Part shown: one piece after another, positions 51,010 through 61,060 of the stretch
Numbering within the stretch: position 1 is the stretch's first letter
Layout of the letters: the number at the start of each line of letters is the position of its first letter
NCBI GenBank assembly: GCA_020848905.1
Contig: JADLHG010000009.1
Coordinates: 186,001 to 250,000, forward strand
Direction of reading: 5' to 3'
Source of the DNA: Deltaproteobacteria bacterium
Lineage (GTDB): Bacteria > Myxococcota_A > Polyangia > GCA-2747355 > JADLHG01
Length of the DNA: 64,000 nucleotides
Notes under the pieces: model-generated
What the model was told of the DNA's origin: nothing
Database searches by the model: none
Seen by the model: only the letters and a program-made list of their open reading frames with translations
Made by a program: the position numbers and the translations under genes

Positions 51010-54000
51010 GGCGCCCGCCCGAGGGCCTGCGTGAGGGCGGAGAGCGCGTCCTGCCAGCCCGCCTCGTCGGCCGAGATCGGGATCACGGCGAAGCCCTGCT
51101 CCTCGAGGCGCGCGGCGAGCGGGGCCTGCGCGTCTTCGATCACCACCACGAAGTCTTGGCGCCAGACGAGGGGTAGGCGCGCCTCGCCGAGGGGAAGGGC
51201 CGCGTCATCGGGTGAGGGGAGACCCAGCTCGGCCACGCGCTCGCGAAAGCGCGCGGCGGCTCCCGGGAGCGCGGCGACGGGCGCGGACCCCGTGCGGCGG
51301 CGCGGGGGCGGAGCGCTCTCGACCGCCCCGGTCCTCGAGCCGGCAAGGCGCAAGAGGAGCTCGCGCAGCTCCGGGTCCCGGCGGTCGAGGAGCTCGTGCT
51401 CCGGCTGGTTGAAGTAGGACATCAGACATCCATAGCAGGCGGCGACGCAGGCCGTCCCCGGCCGTTCGCGGAGTCCGCCCGCGTCGGGAGGCAGCCCCCC
51501 CTCCTCCGGCAGCTCGAAGTGCAGGAGCTCGAGCGCTCGCCGCGCCACTCGCGCGAGGGCCTTTGGCTCCGCCACGAGGCGCGTGAGCACCCCCGCGCCC
51601 CCCTCGGTGGCCTCGTAGAAGAGGAAGCCCTTGCGAGCCTCGCGGCTCGGGAGCGGCTCGGCGAGGAGCTCGCCCTGCTCGAGCTGGTAACGGGTCTCGA
51701 TCCCCCGCAGGAGCGCGTACTGCAGGGTGGTCAGCGTGACCGGCGAGAAGTCCTGGCGCGTGGGTCGAAGGAGCAGCGCGTTCTTGTGGTCCTGCACGCA
51801 GGGCACGATGCGCTGGGGGGGCACGGCCGTCGGGTCCTCGCCCTCCGCGTCCTCGTCGGCGTTCTTGGCCCAGTAGCCCGAGATGGGGTTCATGAGGAAG
51901 CCGTGGACGGCGCGGTCGGCACGGCGCCGAAGCCCCTTGTTGAGGCGGGTGATCGTGGCTCCCGCCCCGAAGGAGAGCTCGGCAAGGGGTCCGCGCGCGT
52001 CGAGCGCCTGGACGCGGCGCACGTCGAGCACATGGTCGCGCGTGGCCCAGGCGAAGGTCGTCTGCAGCTCGAAGCCCTGCCGCTGGCGCTCCTCGTCATT
52101 GGCCGTGATGCGCTCGGCCGGCCAGGTGCCGACGTTCTCGATGCGAAGGATGTCCCGCACCTGCTCGGCGTCCCCGAGCGGCGCGCGGCAGGCGTGGCAG
52201 AGGGAGCTCTCGTCCTCGAAGTGCGCGGCGCCGCACGAGGCGCAGATGCGCACGGCCAGGGTCGGCAGGCGCGTCTCCGCCCCCGTCGCCTCGGACCAGG
52301 CGGCGCCGAGCAGGGTTCGCACGACGCGGTAGGCGCGCCCCTCGTGGTAGATGAGGCTCCGCGGTCCAAACTCGGCCACGGCGAGAAAGCGCGGACGCTG
52401 GAGGTACGTTTCCCGGCCGCGTCCGTCGGGCGGCGGTGGCACGAAGGCGCGCAGCGGCAGGCGCGGGAAGTTGTAGCCCGGCAGAAAGCCCTCGGTGGCG
52501 AGATAGCGGTAGACGTAGAAGTCGCCGGAGCGCTCGTGGATCGACTGCTGCAAGAGCTCGAGCTGCGCGAGGGCCTGCGCGTGCCGGGCCTTGGCCTCGC
52601 TCCGCTCCCGAGGGCGGGCCGCGTAGCTATCGAGGACGCGGCGCGCGGCGTCCCGCTGCAGCTCGGCGCTGGCGAAGAGGTCGCGCCAGCGGTCGAAGGC
52701 CCGGCGGAAGCGCTCGAAGGCCGCCTCGACGAGCTCGCGCGCGAACGGCTCGGGGCCCGGATACCAGGGCGCCCGCTCGGCGGTGAGCTCGGGCTCGAGC
52801 GATGCGAGCAGACGCTCGAGCCGCACCACGGCGCGGGGCCCGACGGGGGGCGCGCACAGGCGCTGGACCAGCTCGGCCTTGAGAGGCCGACTGCGGTCGG
52901 GGAGCACGAGCAGCTCGGCGATCGAGGGCTCGAGCGGCGTCTCGGTCGAGGCGAGCCAGGTGGCGAGGAGGTGGCTCTCCACGAGCTCGCGGTTCGAGAG
53001 GTCGAGGATCGGTGGGCGCACCTCCCCGTGCACCATGGCCTTCGGGTCGCGGAAGAAGTACTGGTCGTGCGGGCTCTGGGCGGCGCAATAGGTCAGGACG
53101 AGCGCGGCCTGGCCTCCGCGGCCCGCGCGACCGCTCCGCTGCGCGTAGTTGGCGGGCGTCGGCGGCACGTTGCGCAGGTGGACGGCGTTGAGGCTCGAGA
53201 TGTCCACGCCGAGCTCCATCGTCGGGGAGCAGAAGAGCACGGGCAGAAAGCGCGTGGACTCGCCGAGGGACTGGACCTCTTCCGTCCGCTCCGCAAGGTC
53301 GCGACGCTCGTGCTCTCCGTACCGGAAGCGTTTCTCGCGGATGGCGCGGCGGGCCCCCTCGACCTGCGCGGTATGCTCGCGCGCCTCGAAGCCGAAGAGG
53401 GGGTGCTCGGGCTGTCCCAGCACCGCGGCCAGGTTCGCGTAGAGGCCGCGGAAGAAGGTGTTGGCCCGCGAGCCGCCGCGGGCCGGATCGGGGTGGCCCC
53501 GGCGGAAGACCACGCAGGCGTCGTTCAGGCGGTAGCCTTTGAGCGCATCGAAGGGCGTGACCTCCTCGGAGACCAGGCCGTGCGCGCGCGCCGCGGCGAG
53601 GAGCGCCTCGATCAGCCGGTCGAGCTCCTCCGCTCTGAGCCGGCGGGCGATCGTCGCGTCGGACCAGAGCCGGCGCCCGCTCGGGGCCTGGGAAGAGCGG
53701 AGGAGCCGACCGAGAGCGCTCCGCGCGCCGCCCCGCACGAGGAGATCTTCATCCCGCATCCGCGTCTCACGTCGCGCCGGGGCGGCGACCATCAGCCAGC
53801 GCCCGCTCGGCGGCTTCTCGTCGCGAGAGAGCCCCCAAGGGGCTCGCAGCCGCGCGTGAGATCGGTCCGCGAGCTGCTCGACCGTCGCGGGCTCGAGCAC
53901 CTGGCTGCGCACGGCCAGGGAGCGCCGGAGATGATCGAAGAGTTCGAGGTAGACCGCCTCCCGGACCTCCGGCGTCGCATGGCGCAAGAGCTCGGGCGCG

Positions 54001-56354
54001 TCCGCGAACTCGCTGTCGTCGGCGGCGAGCTCCTCGAGGCCGAGGTAGCTCACCTCGAGGAGGCCGAGGTCTTCGAGGTTCGGGTTCGTGTAGCGCCAGC
54101 CGCGTCGCTGATCGAACCAGGCGCGATAGGCGAGCACCTGACGGAGCGTTCCCTCCGCGTCCTGGAGGTTGAATCCCTTGAGCCCGGCCTCGAGCAGCCA
54201 TTCCGCGCGCAGCTCCGCGTGCGCGCCGTCGAAGCCCAGGGCGCGCTGCTGGGCCAGGCCGAGCTCGTCGCTCCGCAGCCCCGCCTCGCCGGCCGCCTCG
54301 AGCGCGGCGTAGAAGGACCCGCGGACGAGAGAGACGAAGATGAAGTCGTTGAAGTGACCCGCCTGGAGGGCCGCGTCCTGGCGATTGTCGGAGAAGCCGA
54401 GGAGCTTGCGCGTGTAGCGGTCGAGCCCCGAGTCGGCCTCGTGGAGCGCCCGCAGCACGCTGGTCACGAGCACCGTGGTCGCCGAGCTTCGGCCCTCGGA
54501 GGAGAGCGAGGCCAGCCGCGTGCGGTCGCGGGCCGAGGTGGCGTGCGCCGTGCGGCAGCGCAGGCAGAAGCGGAAGCGCCCGGGAATGAGCCAGCCGGGC
54601 GTGCCCGTGCCGAGGAGCCCCCCCGGGCTCACGCGCACCTCCTGCACGCGCGCGCCGCGATAGGAGCTCTTCAGGCGCGGGGCCCCGTCCGCGTCGTGCT
54701 CGAGCCAGGCCTCGGGGTAGTCCGCGTCGCGGGCGGCGAAGTCGAAGTCGGCGTCAACGGGCGCCGGGACGAGGAAGCCGATCCCCTGGGTCTCGAGCGC
54801 CGCAGCGTCGGCCTCGGCCTCGGGCGCGAGCGCCATGGTGTCGTCGATGTCGCGCGGTAGCACGCGCGTCTCGGCGCCATCCGTGGCGAGCCGTACGGGG
54901 TGAGCCTCCTGGCCGCACTCGCGACAGAAGTGGAGCGGGTAGAGCCGCTTTTCCGGCGCACCGGGCAAGAAGTGCTGCCCCTCGACGGTCACGCTGCGCT
55001 GGCCGGGCGGCTCGAAGGTCGCGTAGGCGTTCCCCGCGCCGGAAAGAAACTGGTGCAGCTTGAAGGCGAAGAAGCCCCGCGAGCTGTCCCCCGGCCGGCC
55101 AGTGCGCACCTGCTCGGGAAGGCTCGAGACGAGGAGCAGCTCGCGCAGCGCCGCCCGACAGGCGTCCACGTCGCGACCCGCGTCCCGGCTGAGCGCGTCG
55201 GAGGCCTCGCCCAGGCTGAGCGGGCGCGCGCGCACCCACTGGCTATCGGCCTCGGACCAGGTCACGCCGAGGCGCGTCTCGACCCAGATCGCCAGGGGGT
55301 GCTCGCGCAGCTCCGCGTCGGAGATGCTCTCCGGCAACCCGGCGTCGATCGACGGACCGAGCAGCGGACGCACCTTCTCGTGATCGAGGTCGGCGCAGGT
55401 CACGCGCTCGAGGGACTCCGTGATCACGTTCGACTCGGGAACCTCGACGGCGAAGAGCTTCGAGGCCACCTCGGCCACCACGCGCTTCTTGTCCTCGAGG
55501 GTCCCCTCGCTGGCCATCGTCGCGGAGGTCCCCACGCAGAGGAGGCCCTTCGGCGCGAGCCGCTCGCGCACCCGACGCACGAGCAGCGCCACGTCCGCGC
55601 CCTGCCGTCCCCGGTAGGTGTGGAGCTCGTCGAGCACGAGGAACCGGAGGCCCGCGCAGTTGCCGATCACCGTGCGGTCGAGCTCGTCCTGTCGGGTCAG
55701 GAGGAGCTCGAGCATCATGAAGTTGGTGAGCAGGATGTCGGGCGGTTGGCGAGCGATCGCTTGGCGCTCCAAAGCGTCCGCCTGGCCCGTGTAGCTGGCA
55801 AAGGTTACGAGGCGCGGGCCGGCCTTCTGCCGGGCGTACTTCTCGAGCTCCTCGAGCTGGCTGTTCGCGAGCGCGTTCATGGGATAGATGACGATCGCGC
55901 GCGTGCGCGGCGGGGCGGCCGGCTCCCGTTCCTTCTCCCGCAGCACCTCGCTGAAGATCGGCAGGAAGAAGCAGAGCGACTTGCCCGAGCCTGTGCCCGT
56001 GGTCACGACGTAGCTCTCGCCCTCGGCCGCGATGGCGATGGCCTGGTGCTGGTGGCGGTAGAGCGACAGAGGCACGCCCGCCGGAGACCCGGGCGTCGGC
56101 GGACCACGAAAGTACTCGGCAGTTCGCGGCGCGAGGAGGCCCTTGGCGATGACTTGCTCGAGGCTCTCCGCCCGCTCGTAGCTCGGGTTGAGCTGAATGA
56201 GCGCCGGGGGCCAGAAGCGCTCCTCGGCGTAGAGCTCCTCGATGCGCCGCCGCAGGTCCTCGGCGTAGATCGTGGTGAAGGAGCGCGCGAAGCTCGCGTA
56301 CTCGGCCACCACGCGGTCGCGCAGCGCGAAGACGTCGAGGCCAGTCCGGGTCAC
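51006..56354 (-). CDS. DEAD/DEAH helicase with DUF1998 (DrmA/DrmB-like in one chain)
   Basis: A 1782-aa protein starting at GTG 56354 (AGGGGG upstream; an in-frame stop lies just before). The helicase has Walker A TGTGSGKS (about 118-126), DELH (242-245), VGTSATM (about 275-280) and QRSGRAGRGG (about 1068). Cys pairs HFCREC (about 475) and FCLRC (about 600) may hold zinc, as may CASCGAAHF...CHAC (about 1371-1390). The DUF1998 part has FLFYEATEGGAGVLTRL (about 1578) and CVAACYGCLMSYFNQPEHELLDR (about 1638). In DISARM, helicase DrmA and DUF1998 protein DrmB are separate; here both features share one chain. The last 80 residues recall a worn PD-(D/E)XK fold. It is the first gene of the operon. 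Confidence 0.87.
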
Positions 56355-56420
56355 GCGGTGAGCCCCCTACCCATGCGAGGAGGATGCCGGAAGCCGTGAC
56401 TACTCACAAGGTCCGGAGGT

Positions 56421-58298
56421 CTACTTCCGCTTCTTCACCGGCTTGCGGATGCCGAAGACGCGGATCTTGTGCACCAGCGTGCGGAGCGGGATGCGCAAGC
56501 GGCGGGCGGCTTCGGTCTGGTTCCAGCCGGACTGCTCCAGCGCGTCGGCGAGGAGGTGGATCTGATAGCGCTCGAGGCGGGTGCGGAAGTCCAGGTCCTC
56601 GTCCCCCGGCTGGGGCGGCAGCGAGGGAATGGCCGGCAGCGAGGTCGCGCTGCCGCGGCCGCGCACGCGCTCGAGCAGGTCATCCTCGTCGATCTGCGTG
56701 CCCTGCGCGACGAAGGCCGCGCGGTGGATCACGTTGCGGAGCTCGCGCACGTTGCCGGGCCAGCCGTAGCGCAGGAGCCACGCGGCGGCGGCCGGGGTGA
56801 GCCCCTCGAGCTGGCGGCCGTGCAGCTCGTTCGCCTCCTCGAGGAAGCTCTCGGCCAGCGGCCCGATCTCCTCGGGGCGCTCGCGCAGCGGCGGCACCCG
56901 CAGGGTCATGGCGTTCAGCCGGTAGAGGAGGTCGCTGCGGAAGGTGCCCGCGTGGCACATGGCCTCCAGGTCCTGGTTCGTGGCGGCGATGACCCGCACG
57001 TCCACGTCGATCTCCTTCGTCCCACCGACCCGACGGATGACGTGCCCCTCGAGCGCGCGGAGCAGCGCGACCTGCGCCTTGGGCGGCAGCTCGCCGATCT
57101 CGTCGAAGAAGAGCGTCCCGCCGTCGGCCTGTTCGAAGATCCCTTTGCGCTGCTCGCTCGCGCCGGTGAAGGCGGCCCGCTCGTGCCCGAAGAGCGTGGC
57201 CTCGATCAGCTCGGGGGGAATCGCCCCGCAGTTGAGCGAGCAGAGGCGTCGCGCGCGCCGCGGTCCGGCGCGATGGATCGCGAGCGCGAGGAGCTCCTTG
57301 CCCACCCCCGTCTCGCCGGCGATGAGCACCGGAATCCCCGTGTGCCCGAGCCGCTCCGCGGTGGTGAAGAGGTCGCGCATCGTCTCGTTGTGAACGACGG
57401 GAGCCCCCACCCCGCCGAGCTCGAGAGGAAAGGCGAGCCCCGCCTCGGCCGTGTCGGCGACGGCGACTACGGGCAGAGCCAGCGTGGCCCTCTGCACGGC
57501 CGACCAGACGTGGTCGATCAGTGCCTCGATGGTGCGCGCCCCGTCGGGGTAGATGCCGAACCCGATCTGCAGCGACGGTTCACCCTCGAGGCGTCCCGCG
57601 AGAATCGCCTCGGTGAGCGTCTGCACCTGGCTGGCCCCGGACTCGGGCAAGAGGATCTCCATCACGTCGGGTCCGTAGAGACCCACGCGATCCACCGAGC
57701 GGAGGAGCGCCCGTACTCGCGGGCACCAGCGACAGAGGTGCCCTTCGCCCCCGCGCGCCGCGCGCACCATCAGGAGCGCCATGCGGCGGTTGAAGACGCG
57801 GCACCTTTGCGCCTCCTCCTCCAGGCGGCTCAGGAAGCGGTCGTGGCTCGGGAGCCCATAGAGCGCGCTCTCCTTGGGCGACAGCGCGTGGACCAGCACC
57901 ACCACCGACCCGAGCATCAGCTCGTCGCCGGGGCGGGCGCGGCTGCGGCTCACGCGGGCGCCGTTGATCCAGGTACCGTTCGTGGAGCCCAGGTCCTCGA
58001 TCCACAGCTCGCCATCGATCACCTCGAAGCGGGCGTGCTGACGCGAGAGGCTGTGGTCCCGGATCGGCACATCGGCCGGCGGCTCGCGCCCGACGATCTT
58101 GCCGAGCCCCGGCGAGAGTCCAACCACCTGCGCGCCGTCGCGGTGGTAGATCACGAGCGAGGTGGCTCCCTCGTGGCTGCGGGCCTGTTCGAGCAGTCCG
58201 AGGAGATCGTCCGGGATGCGGACCGTCATCCCCGTCGGCGCAGGTGTGGCGTCTAAGTCGTCTCGGCTCACGTCGTCGTCTCCCCCGGAAGCGCTCAC
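56421..58298 (-). CDS. FHA-domain sigma-54-type activator with variant GAFTGA loop
   Basis: A 625-aa protein starting at GTG 58298. The FHA domain is at about 45-140 (VPIRDHSLSRQHARFEVIDG, DLGSTNGTWINGARV). A middle domain of about 140 residues (150-290) looks like a degenerate nucleotide-cyclase/GGDEF fold (FNRRMALLMVRAARG, GYGIYPDG-like). The AAA+ domain follows (IAGETGVGKELLALAIH, GGTLFFDEIGELPPKAQVALLRALEG, YGWPGNVRELRNVIHRA). The C-terminal Fis-like helix reads WNQTEAARRLRIPLRTLVHKI. The sigma-54 contact loop is AAFTGA rather than GAFTGA, so productive contact with sigma-54 is in doubt. It lies 12 nt after the MFS gene and 66 nt before the helicase operon. Confidence 0.88.
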   Translation of the reverse strand: MSASGGDDDVSRDDLDATPAPTGMTVRIPDDLLGLLEQARSHEGATSLVIYHRDGAQVVGLSPGLGKIVGREPPADVPIRDHSLSRQHARFEVIDGELWIEDLGSTNGTWINGARVSRSRARPGDELMLGSVVVLVHALSPKESALYGLPSHDRFLSRLEEEAQRCRVFNRRMALLMVRAARGGEGHLCRWCPRVRALLRSVDRVGLYGPDVMEILLPESGASQVQTLTEAILAGRLEGEPSLQIGFGIYPDGARTIEALIDHVWSAVQRATLALPVVAVADTAEAGLAFPLELGGVGAPVVHNETMRDLFTTAERLGHTGIPVLIAGETGVGKELLALAIHRAGPRRARRLCSLNCGAIPPELIEATLFGHERAAFTGASEQRKGIFEQADGGTLFFDEIGELPPKAQVALLRALEGHVIRRVGGTKEIDVDVRVIAATNQDLEAMCHAGTFRSDLLYRLNAMTLRVPPLRERPEEIGPLAESFLEEANELHGRQLEGLTPAAAAWLLRYGWPGNVRELRNVIHRAAFVAQGTQIDEDDLLERVRGRGSATSLPAIPSLPPQPGDEDLDFRTRLERYQIHLLADALEQSGWNQTEAARRLRIPLRTLVHKIRVFGIRKPVKKRK

Positions 58299-58310
58299 AG
58301 ACTCTCCATC

Positions 58311-59615
58311 TTAACCCGCCTGCTCGTCGACGTCACGAGCTCGCAGCGCCGCTTCGGCCCGCAGGCTGTCGCGCCGCACGAAGGGCGCGGCGGCGAGCCA
58401 GAAGAGCCCGCTCACCACGATCACGAGCGCGGTGTAGCTGAAGGCCGTGCCGAGGTCGCTGCGGTCGGCCACGCGGCCGATGAGCACCGGCGAGGTCATC
58501 TCCCCGAGGGCGTGTACGATCAGGGTGTTGAGCGCGAAGCCGGTGGCGCGCAGGCGCGGCTCGACGACGTTGGCGAGCACCGTATTCGCGGGACCCGTGT
58601 TCACGAAGAGCAGCAGCACGGCGACGGCCATGGCAGTCCAATAGATCATCGGCTGCTTCGACGCGGTCAGTAGGTAGAGCAGCGGAAAAGCGCCGAGGGT
58701 CGCCACCCCCGAGACCACCGCGTGGGCCCCGGGACGCCGCGCGGCCAGCCGGTCGCTCAGCCAGCCCCCGCCGAGGGTGCCGAGGATCCCCATGCTGACG
58801 GCCGCCAGCCCGAAGTAGAGGTCGGCCTGCTCGAGCGTCAGCCCGCGCTCGAGGTGCAGAAAGGTGGGCATCCAGTAGGAGAGCCCGTTCATGGCGAAGC
58901 CGTAGGCCGTCATGGCCAGGGTATCGAGCAGGTAGCTCGGGTTCGTGAGGAGCGCGGCATAGGCGGCGACGCCGAGGCGGCGTCCTTGATAGCGGGACAG
59001 GGCCTCGGCATCCAGCCCCTCGGCCGCCCCGCGCGTGGGCTCCCGGATGAAGAAGATGAGGAGGCCGCCGACGAGACCGGCCAGTCCCACGCCCGCAACG
59101 GCCACCCGCCAGCCGAGGCGGGTCCCCACCTCGCCGCCGATGATGTAGGCCAGCGCGCCACCCAGCGGCAGGGAGGCGTAGAGCACCCCGAGGGCGCGAC
59201 CCCGCTCCTGCGCCGGATAAAGATCGGTGACCAGCGTCGGGGTGATGGTGCTATAAGCGGACTGTCCGAGCCCCACGATGGCCCGCGTGACGAGCATCTG
59301 GCGGAAGCTCTGCACGAGGCCACCGGCCGCCGCGGCCAGACCCCAGGTCAGCATGCCTGCACCGAGGAGGATGCGGCGCGGCAGGCGGTCGCCGAGCACG
59401 CCGAAGAGGGGCGAGCTGAGCATGAACACCAGCAGAAAGGCGGGCATGAAGTAGCCGAGCTCCTCCTTGCTGAGCGGCGCGAAGGTTTTCTCGAGCAGCG
59501 GCAGGAGCGAGGCCAAGAGGTAGCGCCCCACGTACGTGATGAGATTCAGACCAAAGAGCAGCGACAGAATCACCCTCGGGCGAGCCAGGGGGTGTGTCGA
59601 AAGGGGAAGGGTCAT
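58311..59615 (-). CDS. Major facilitator superfamily transporter (Spinster-like)
   Basis: A 434-aa protein with twelve membrane segments. It starts RVILSLLFGLNLITYVGRYLLASLLPLLEKTF and has the MFS signature loop FGVLGDRLPRRILLGAGML after the second segment, GLGQSAYSTITPTLVTDLYPAQERGRALGVLYA, and the second-half copy GTLGGGWLSDRLAARRPG. The pattern recalls the Spinster and organic-acid:cation (ACS) groups; the substrate is unknown. ATG 59615 is preceded by GAGG. It appears to be co-transcribed with the FHA activator downstream. Its 5' end overlaps the divergent outer-membrane gene if that gene starts at 59536. Confidence 0.85.
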   Translation of the reverse strand: MTLPLSTHPLARPRVILSLLFGLNLITYVGRYLLASLLPLLEKTFAPLSKEELGYFMPAFLLVFMLSSPLFGVLGDRLPRRILLGAGMLTWGLAAAAGGLVQSFRQMLVTRAIVGLGQSAYSTITPTLVTDLYPAQERGRALGVLYASLPLGGALAYIIGGEVGTRLGWRVAVAGVGLAGLVGGLLIFFIREPTRGAAEGLDAEALSRYQGRRLGVAAYAALLTNPSYLLDTLAMTAYGFAMNGLSYWMPTFLHLERGLTLEQADLYFGLAAVSMGILGTLGGGWLSDRLAARRPGAHAVVSGVATLGAFPLLYLLTASKQPMIYWTAMAVAVLLLFVNTGPANTVLANVVEPRLRATGFALNTLIVHALGEMTSPVLIGRVADRSDLGTAFSYTALVIVVSGLFWLAAAPFVRRDSLRAEAALRARDVDEQAG

Positions 59616-60933
59616 CGGGCCTCGTCGCTCCTCGTCGGTCCCGGCCCCGCTCCCCCGCGCGGGCGCCGTCTTCGTCGGACTCGTGCTGCTAGCCGGCCTG
59701 CTCGCCGGACCGCTGGCCGCGCCGGCCCACGCCGCCAAGCCCGACCAACTGAAGCCCAACCGCTACGAGGTCGGCGCCGTCCCGGCCCTCGGCGGGGACA
59801 CGGACGTCGGCTTCGGCTTCGGGGCCGTGCTCTCGCTGGCTCGCTTCCAGGCCGGATACTACCCCTTCCGCTGGCGTCTCGAGCTCCAAGGTTACCTTAC
59901 CGTGAAGGAGCGCCCCGAGGGAGGCGTCGAGTGGCCTTTTCACGACCACTATCTGAAGCTGGACCTCCCCGGGCTGCTGAGTCCGCGCCTGCGCTGGACC
60001 TTGCGCGTCGGATTCAGTCGCTTCGTCACCGCAGGGTACTACGGCCTCGGCAACGCCGCACCCGCGGTGTCGCGAGCCGACGCCTTCGACCCGACGCTCC
60101 AGCCGCGCGAATACAACGAGGCCCTGCGCTACCACCAGTTCGACCGCGTCTTCCCGCGAGCGCTGGCCAACGTCCGTGTCACCCTGCGCAAGGAGTTGCA
60201 GCTCTTCTTCGCCGGCACCGCGGCCTTCAACGACCTGCGCCTCTACCCGGGGAGCAAGCTGGCCGAGGACGTGGCGAGCGGCCCTCCGGCGGTGCGCGGA
60301 ATGCTCTTCGGCGCGTCGCGCCACCTGACCCTGCAGGGCGACGCGGGCGTGCTCTGGGACAGCCGCGACCACGACATGGTGCCGAGGTCCGGCGTCCTGC
60401 ACGAGGCGTCGCTGCGGGCCGGGACCTTCGAGGAGGGGCGGGTCTACGGCGGCTTCAACGTGACCTTGCGCTTCTTCCACGCCTTCTTCCGCGACTACCT
60501 GACCCTCGCCGCGCGCGCGGTCTTCGACCTGCTCTTCGGCCAGGTCCCCGTCTACGAGCTGGCCCGCTACGGGGGGCTCTTTCCCGACTATGGGCCGGGA
60601 GGAAGCACCTCCGTGCGAGGCGTCCCGGGGCAGCGTTACCACGGCAAGCTCAAGCTCGTCGGAAACCTGGAGCTGCGCAGCAAGTGGCTGCCCTTCACGG
60701 TCCTCAAGCAGCGCTTCAACGTGGGGACCGTGGTCTTCGCCGACGCGGGCCGCGTCTGGGCCGACTACACCGAGCGGCCGGAGCTCGACGGTAAAGGCCT
60801 CGGCTTGAAGGTGGGCGCGGGCGGCGGGGTCCGCCTGCAGTGGGGCGAGGCCTTCATGATCCGCACCGACGTGGCCTGGTCTCCGGACGCCTCGCCGATC
60901 GGCTTCTACGTCGACATCTTCCATATCTTCTAG
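59536..60933 (+). CDS. Omp85/BamA-like outer-membrane barrel protein
   Basis: A protein of up to 465 aa. The visible signal peptide (AVFVGLVLLAGLLAGPLAAPAHA/AKPDQ) is preceded by about 45 basic residues, and the only ATG/GTG codons before it are GTG 59536 and ATG 59539, inside the divergent MFS gene on the other strand. The true start is therefore uncertain. The mature chain is one beta barrel: repeated aromatic-ended strands, RDHDMVPRSGVLHEASLRAG, the Omp85-type loop YGGLFPDYGPGGSTSVRGVPGQRYHGKLKLVGNLELRSKW, and the C-terminal FYVDIFHIF ending in Phe. No POTRA domains are present, so it resembles the short surface-antigen (bacterial D15) barrels. Its cargo is unknown. Confidence 0.78.
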   Translation: MMRFRPKSSDRITLGRARGCVERGRVIGPRRSSSVPAPLPRAGAVFVGLVLLAGLLAGPLAAPAHAAKPDQLKPNRYEVGAVPALGGDTDVGFGFGAVLSLARFQAGYYPFRWRLELQGYLTVKERPEGGVEWPFHDHYLKLDLPGLLSPRLRWTLRVGFSRFVTAGYYGLGNAAPAVSRADAFDPTLQPREYNEALRYHQFDRVFPRALANVRVTLRKELQLFFAGTAAFNDLRLYPGSKLAEDVASGPPAVRGMLFGASRHLTLQGDAGVLWDSRDHDMVPRSGVLHEASLRAGTFEEGRVYGGFNVTLRFFHAFFRDYLTLAARAVFDLLFGQVPVYELARYGGLFPDYGPGGSTSVRGVPGQRYHGKLKLVGNLELRSKWLPFTVLKQRFNVGTVVFADAGRVWADYTERPELDGKGLGLKVGAGGGVRLQWGEAFMIRTDVAWSPDASPIGFYVDIFHIF

Positions 60934-60974
60934 TCGGCGGAGCCGCGGGGCGCGCGCCGCGCGACAGTGACGAC

Positions 60975-60993
60975 TTCGCCCGTGTCGGGCGAA
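60975..60993. terminator. Perfect 8-bp hairpin after the barrel gene
   Basis: TTCGCCCG (60975-60982) and CGGGCGAA (60986-60993) pair with a TGT loop, 42 nt after the barrel stop. No T-run follows. It may be a terminator for the barrel gene or an operator for the downstream kinase gene, whose promoter could lie in the same 127-nt gap. Confidence 0.45.
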
Positions 60994-61060
60994 CCCTCGT
61001 CGAGTATCATGGCTTCATGCGTTGCCTCGGCTGCGACCTCTCGTGCGACAGGCGCCTCGC

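Noticed and set aside
56374-56389. Possible sigma-54 promoter just before the helicase operon (GG and GC 10 nt apart on the minus strand)
   Set aside because: Only the GGCA and GC positions match, and the implied start site would leave about 8 nt of leader, cutting through the ribosome binding site.
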